Below, piece after piece: positions 59,982 to 64,000 of a stretch of DNA of 64,000 bases. Position 1 is the stretch's first letter, and each line of letters begins with the position of its first letter. A program made the position numbers and the translations under genes. Source of the stretch: Phlebiopsis flavidoalba (Eukaryota; Basidiomycota; Agaricomycetes; Polyporales; Phanerochaetaceae); assembly GCA_035772785.1 (NCBI GenBank), contig JAOCPU010000004.1, forward strand, positions 248,001 through 312,000, read 5' to 3'. The notes beneath the pieces were generated by a model. The model made no database searches and was not told the DNA's origin. It worked only from the letters and a program-made list of their open reading frames with translations.

Positions 59982-61065
59982 CTACTCCATCGGCGGGGCA
60001 AGCGCCAGCATGCTAAAGTTGACACTCGTCGCGTCCTTCACAAAGTTGTCGCGGATATAGTTCGCCGCGTCCGTGAGCAGATCCGTGCACACGCCCGCGG
60101 TCAATCGGCCCGACGCGTCGTCCATCGAGCTCGATGAGCCGCCGCTAGGGTCGTCCTCCGCCTCGATCCCCTCCTCGCGCGCCGGCGGGCTCGGCGCCTG
60201 CACGAAGCACGTAAAGTGCAGGTCGACGGACTCGCTGGCGTCCGGCACGGCCGTCTGCCCCGCCGAGGCGGCTTCGGAGTGGATGTTGGCAAAGAGGGGC
60301 GTCGTCTCGAGGAGCTTGGCGCGGTCTTGTGGAGTTTTGTCTGGGTGGCATGGGAAGGTGAGGCGGACCACGGCGGGGAGGGATGGTCAAGGCTGCACCT
60401 TTGCATTCTTCGATGAATTGGGCGAGGGCACTCTCCGGCTCCAGGGTGACATTCGACCTATACACAGTTTAGCGCGTAGAACATATCAAGAAAACTCCTC
60501 ACACATACGTTCGCCAATGCATGAATAAGACCCATCGTTTCCACATGCATTTCCAATCTAGAAGAACAATCAGTCACGTTGAGCAGCTACCTATTCCACT
60601 ACGTAGTACGCACCGTCTGTCTAATCCAAAGAATTGTGTTGTCGATTGGACGTTGCCCCTCGTTAGCGATCTTGATGTCCTCAGCTTTGCGCTTCTCTTC
60701 ATACGACTTCGATATCGGGAACAGGAGAACAACTGCTTTTACTGGTTGTGGGGACCATTCCAAGCAGCTGCGAATGTAGTGTCACTGATACGCACGACAC
60801 CACGACGAGATCTCGCGGCTGACATACGTCGGGATCGAATCCATACACCATCGCAGAATTGGTCTTGAGATGTAACAAGGCCAGCTTTACTAGCCCACTA
60901 TATGCGCATATACCTAAGTCGTTAGTTGTAAATGATCTATGGGGTTTGCCTACAGAGTTCATAACCTGTGTACATTAGCATGTCAGTGGGGACGACGGGA
61001 GGTGTATCAGGAGCTATACGAACATCTGGGTTACTTTCGAGGGGAATCCAGCGTGATGGAGCCAT
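59982..61065 (-). CDS. YUH1: Ubiquitin carboxyl-terminal hydrolase, UCH family (peptidase C12)
   Basis: Cysteine protease that frees ubiquitin from small C-terminal adducts and precursors; cytosolic. ATG at 61063-61065: MAPSRWIPLESNPDV, the usual UCH start. Introns follow, then WASKAGLVTSQDQF (about 60860-60905), YGFDP, an intron, LLGMVPQPVKAVVLLFPISK and SYEEKRKAEDIKIANEGQRP (about 60640-60770), and an intron. The active-site block IGNACGT (Cys codon 60543-60545; one extra A just after, 60538-60540) continues GLIHALANV. After an intron come LEPESALAQFIEECKGAALT, TPQDRAKLLETTPLFANIHS (60280-60345), GQTAVPDASESVDLHFTCFV (60205-60265; catalytic His) and LIELDGRR (60105-60135; catalytic Asp). 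TDLLTDAANYIRDNFVKDAT to LALAPPME ends at a stop at 59982-59984. The catalytic triad is complete and length is near the normal 230-240 residues. A frame change after the Asp motif is likely sequence error. Confidence 0.95.
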
Positions 61066-61690
61066 TGAAAATATCAGGTATGGTTAGTCACTGTGGAGAA
61101 TATTGGGAAAGTGATCAAGGAGTCGAGGTCAAAGTCAAGTCGAGCAATGCGGCAGCCTTGAGCGCCACACTGCGCCTACGTCACCAAAGCGCATCAGTTG
61201 ATGCGCCTGATGCGCATAAACAGGCCAATACACTACAATTGAGTGATATCCACCAGCAAGATACACGACAGTGTGTTTGGTTGATGCATATACGAGATTT
61301 CAGCAGCAGGATAACATACTGACTGATTACCTTTCCTATTTTGAATGAGAGTGTAAGCACGAGCGGACGACTCCGAGCCTTCGAACTCACCACAGTACTG
61401 CAGACACTACGCGATAGTTGTGGTGAACGAACGCGTTTTTGCGGGAGAAAGCGTGCGTCCTCCTTTAATATGCCTTTAGTCTGTAATAGACCGTCCCGTT
61501 CGAAGCCAGAAAGCCAGAATGTAATACCTGCCCTCATGGTCACCTTGAAGTTCGAACGGGTGCCGTGACGCGTGACGCGTGACGCCTGAGTCGGGCGGCT
61601 TCGTGACACAGCGTGACGCTGTGATCGCTTGTGACCCGACGGGTGAGCTCTCCGAGCTCGGAATATATGTTACGCTTGTCCACGAGAGAC
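61066..61690. promoter_or_regulatory. Divergent promoter of UCH and metaxin with a TGACG cluster
   Basis: 625 bp between two outward-facing genes. TGACG half-sites, the core of CRE/ATF bZIP sites, start at 61566, 61573, 61580 and 61614; the first three are an exact 7-bp tandem (TGACGCG units). Two related GTGA(C/T) words follow at 61604 and 61621. Further left is a TGATGCGC repeat (about 61192-61220). Function is inferred only. Confidence 0.5.
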
Positions 61691-63141
61691 ATGGCGGAAC
61701 CTCCACATACCAACGTCGCATCAGTGCTGCATATATGGCCAAAGACCGAACACTTATACTCGCTTGATCCTGCATGCATCTCTGCTCTGCTCTATCTCCA
61801 ATTACTCATCCCGGGCAAGTTCTCGGTTAACTATACACACAATCCTGACCTTTCACCGAGTGGTAGGTTGGTACATGCGTAACAAAGTCAAGATATTTTT
61901 TCTTATAAAACTTACTTTCTTCCAGGCCAGCTACCGTATCTCTCACACGGATCGCACTCTACTGCGGGCATCGGGGCAATCATCAAGTACGGAACCCATC
62001 TGACGGGCGGAAGGAGTCTCGACGATGCACTAAGCCCGGAGGACAAAGCTCAAAACATAGCACGCTTGGTACACGTGGATTCTACGCTCGGTGACCTAGT
62101 GGTACGTTGATATACTTGCTCGCTTGTCTATTTCTCTTATGTTGGACTAGGCACACGTCTATTACGCTCTCAGCGCGAACTGGACGCGTCAAACGCGACA
62201 CAGTCTTGCATCGGCGTTTCCCTATACCACAATGCTACTATGTTCCAGAACGAATCCGAAGATCATATCAACCTCGCCTAGAAGCAGCAGAGCTTTGGAA
62301 TGTGGCAGGAATCGAGCAAGAGGAGCAGAGCGAACGAGAACGCTTCTCGTTCAGGCGGCCTACGAAAAAGAGCAAGAAAGCGCAAGAGAAGGCAAAAATT
62401 CAAGGAGACCTTTGAGAGGAAGGAGGTCAGCCTTATATAACCGACGGTGATTCTCTGCATGATGGTAATCACCACCATTCCGCACAGGTTTCTGAAAAGG
62501 CTCGCGCGTTCCTGGATATTTATTCCAGACTCCTGGGACACAAAAAATACTTCTATGACACAGAGCAGTAAAGCTCCATTCAATATTGACACCATGCCGC
62601 TCAATGACGTATATACGCATAGCCCGACGACACTCGATGTCATCTTCGCAGCGCACATCCATATGCTTCGCTTACACCAACCCGACATGATCATTGCCAC
62701 TCTCCTCGCTGAATCGTACCACACCCTCCTCTCTCATTGCGACCGGGTCTTCGGCAGGGCGTTCCACGACTCGACGCTTTTTCCTCCCTCAATCCGCGAA
62801 AACCGTAACTTCACCATCCAGTCTATTCTTCCGAAGGTCCATACCCCTACCGAGCGAAAGAGTAAACCTACACTACCTGCCCAGAGCGAACAAGAACATA
62901 AGTTCAAGCTCATGCGATGGGCGCTTTTTTTTGGAACAGCCGGCCTCATGTTCGGAGCCTATGTATATTTTGCGGGATTGAGATTTGATCCCGATGTATA
63001 TACAAGCCGTAGATACGGTCTCACGAGCACTTGCTCTCGAGGAGGCTGGGAAAGACGGGGATGAGGGCGAAGATGATGACGAAGACGAGGACGAGGATGA
63101 GGTACGAGGATGGGGGCGAGGATGAGGACGGCGAAAGCTAG
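61691..63141 (+). CDS. Metaxin / Sam37-like subunit of the mitochondrial sorting and assembly machinery
   Basis: Outer-membrane protein that helps the SAM complex insert beta-barrel proteins. ATG 61691: MAEPPHTNVASVLHIWPKTE, then LDPACISALLYLQLLIPGKF and NPDLSPSG (Tom37/thioredoxin-like N-domain). After an intron (about 61864-61925) come GQLPYL-like sequence with frame change, AGIGAIIKYGTHLTG (about 61965-62010) and LSPEDKAQNIARL with HVDSTLGDLV (about 62030-62100). A second intron follows (about 62103-62152), then FPIPQCYYVPERIRRSYQPR and LEAAELWNVAGIEQEEQSER (62218-62340), and a basic coiled coil. EKARAFLDIYSRLLGHKKYF (about 62490-62545) leads to TTLDVIFAAHIHMLRLHQPD (62627-62690; GST-C-like signature) and LAESYHTLLSHCDRVFGRAF. 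Near the C-terminus is a TM anchor (RWALFFGTAGLMFGAYVYFA, 62917-62976), then an acidic Asp/Glu tail to TAG 63139-63141. Domain order fits metaxin; mtx1 versus sam37 naming is a matter of convention. Confidence 0.9.
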
Positions 63142-63477
63142 GTGATGGATTATTATAGTTGCAATGTCTGTCGCCTCAATTTGACAGAGCCGCGCTTTGC
63201 GTTTAATAATAGGTGTTCCTGCGTGGGGCCATCCCTAAACTAAACCTGGTCCCCAGTACCCACAGCATCTGAGTTGCGAGCAATCCGTCTGGTTGAGTTG
63301 GCTCGCTTGCCAACGCGACCCGCGACCATCCCCATCGGCAACAGCATGGCACTGAGCCGCCACGGCCGACGATGGGGATGAGACTGTGCAGTGAGTTTAT
63401 ATGTTGTACTATTACTCTATCTTGAGTTCGATTCCCTTCCTACTCTAAATATAAGGGTTTTGACAAAGTTTCTGTCA
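63142..63477. other. Convergent intergenic region
   Basis: 3' flanks of metaxin (+) and of the following minus-strand gene. No gene seen. Confidence 0.5.
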
Positions 63478-64000
63478 TTAAATCCTGAGCTCGTACCTGT
63501 CCCGCCGCCCTCGCATACATAAACGATAATGCCGGGAAAGGAGGAAGAATGCTACACCAGCGAGGACTGTAACCTGGAAGACACCTGGGGCTCGAAATAG
63601 CTCAAGACCATAAAGCCAACCACGGACATACCCCGCTGAATGCTACTGGCTTCCCCCAGTTGTCTCCTTTGAACAACAACCCCGCGCCCTCCCCCGCGAT
63701 GGGTGTGCGGATTCCCGGTGAGGATTGCGAACCGACGTTATGAAATACACTACGCCAATTCTGACACTGCCAGATATTGATGTCACACTGAGTTCACATA
63801 CAAAAAAAGAGCACGCGCTTACCCGACCTCGTTCAAGTCGGGCGACATGACCGAAAGTGTCGGCGGCAAGAGTGAGAAGTCTATGGAACGTCAGCTGCCT
63901 GTGGTAAAGGAGGAGTAATTAGCTTACATTTCCTCCTGTGAGAAGAAGAACCCGTAGACTATGGCAAAGACAATTGCCTGCGCTCCGGCCCCCGCCGCAT
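63478..64000 (-). CDS. 3' part of an unidentified membrane protein gene
   Basis: Not recognised. On the minus strand from the window edge: GAQAIVFAIVYGFFFSQEE (a hydrophobic helix, about 63930-63990), a short intron, then SLLPPTLSVMSPDLNEV (about 63825-63890) and an intron (about 63791-63826, gtaagcgc...ctcag). After frame breaks come RTPIAGEGAGLLFKGDNWGK with PVAFSG (about 63640-63715), YGLELFRAPGVFQVTVLAG and VAFFLLSRHYR, a C-terminal TM helix (about 63540-63625). The short basic tail RRDRYELRI ends at TAA 63478-63480. Open reading, introns and helices support a real gene; no family name can be given. Confidence 0.5.

Noticed and set aside
63425..63440. tRNA B-box-like word (gagttcgattccc)
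   Set aside because: No matching A box or cloverleaf arms could be drawn around it.

Overview
The window is nuclear DNA of a filamentous basidiomycete, most likely an Agaricomycete. Genes are split by short (about 45-65 bp) GT-AG introns. The gene set is eukaryotic: Prp40, U2AF large subunit, ATP synthase alpha, a complex I subunit, metaxin, a nucleoporin and a fungal MscS channel. Several families have the form seen in mushroom-forming fungi, namely DUF6533-type 7-TM proteins, DUF914/SLC35F transporters and oleate Delta-12 desaturase. Gene identities come from reading translated exons and motifs; no database search was possible.

Almost every conserved gene is broken by small frame changes, including genes the cell cannot live without (ATP synthase alpha, Prp40, U2AF). 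Where the frame change can be pinned to a base, it is an extra base, usually in a homopolymer. I read this as uncorrected consensus error of an insertion-prone long-read assembly, not as wholesale pseudogenisation. CDS coordinates therefore give the genomic span from apparent start to stop, introns and frame breaks included.

Layout: 1-2905 (+) 3' part of an F-BAR/RhoGAP protein, with an inverted-repeat pair at and after its 3' end; 3.6-9.1 kb no recognised gene; 9.15-10.99 (+) U2AF large subunit; 11.6-13.3 (+) DUF6533-like 7-TM protein; 14.1-15.9 (+) epoxide hydrolase; 16.6-18.2 (+) SLC35F/DUF914 transporter; 18.4-19.3 (-) small membrane/coiled-coil protein; 19.8-22.9 (-) nucleoporin with four RanBP2 zinc fingers; 23.1-23.9 (+) complex I 21 kDa subunit; 24.2-27.8 (-) disordered protein with repeated acidic DFGxF motifs; 28.6-31.6 (+) Prp40; 32.2-32.8 (-) mitochondrial ribosomal protein bL21m, divergent from 33.1-35.3 (+) ATP synthase alpha; 35.5-36.9 (-) DUF2408-like protein; 38.2-39.0 (-) weak unidentified gene; 40.3-42.5 (-) tandem pair of methionine-R-sulfoxide reductases; 42.6-49.4 gene desert; 49.5-51.2 (+) Delta-12 desaturase; 52.1-55.6 (-) ATP-dependent DNA ligase; 56.1-58.9 (-) MscS channel with EF-hand; 60.0-61.1 (-) ubiquitin C-terminal hydrolase, divergent from 61.7-63.1 (+) metaxin; 63.5-64.0 (-) 3' part of a membrane protein gene.

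The genes do not form a pathway cluster. There is a loose concentration of mitochondrial functions (complex I subunit, bL21m, ATP synthase alpha, metaxin), two of them sharing a 326 bp divergent promoter, plus two splicing factors (U2AF, Prp40). I found no convincing undescribed system. The best leads are the DFGxF-motif protein, the MsrB pair with a UGA at a zinc cysteine, the arginine-finger-less RhoGAP, the 27-C tract in the transporter gene and the TGACG cluster between UCH and metaxin.
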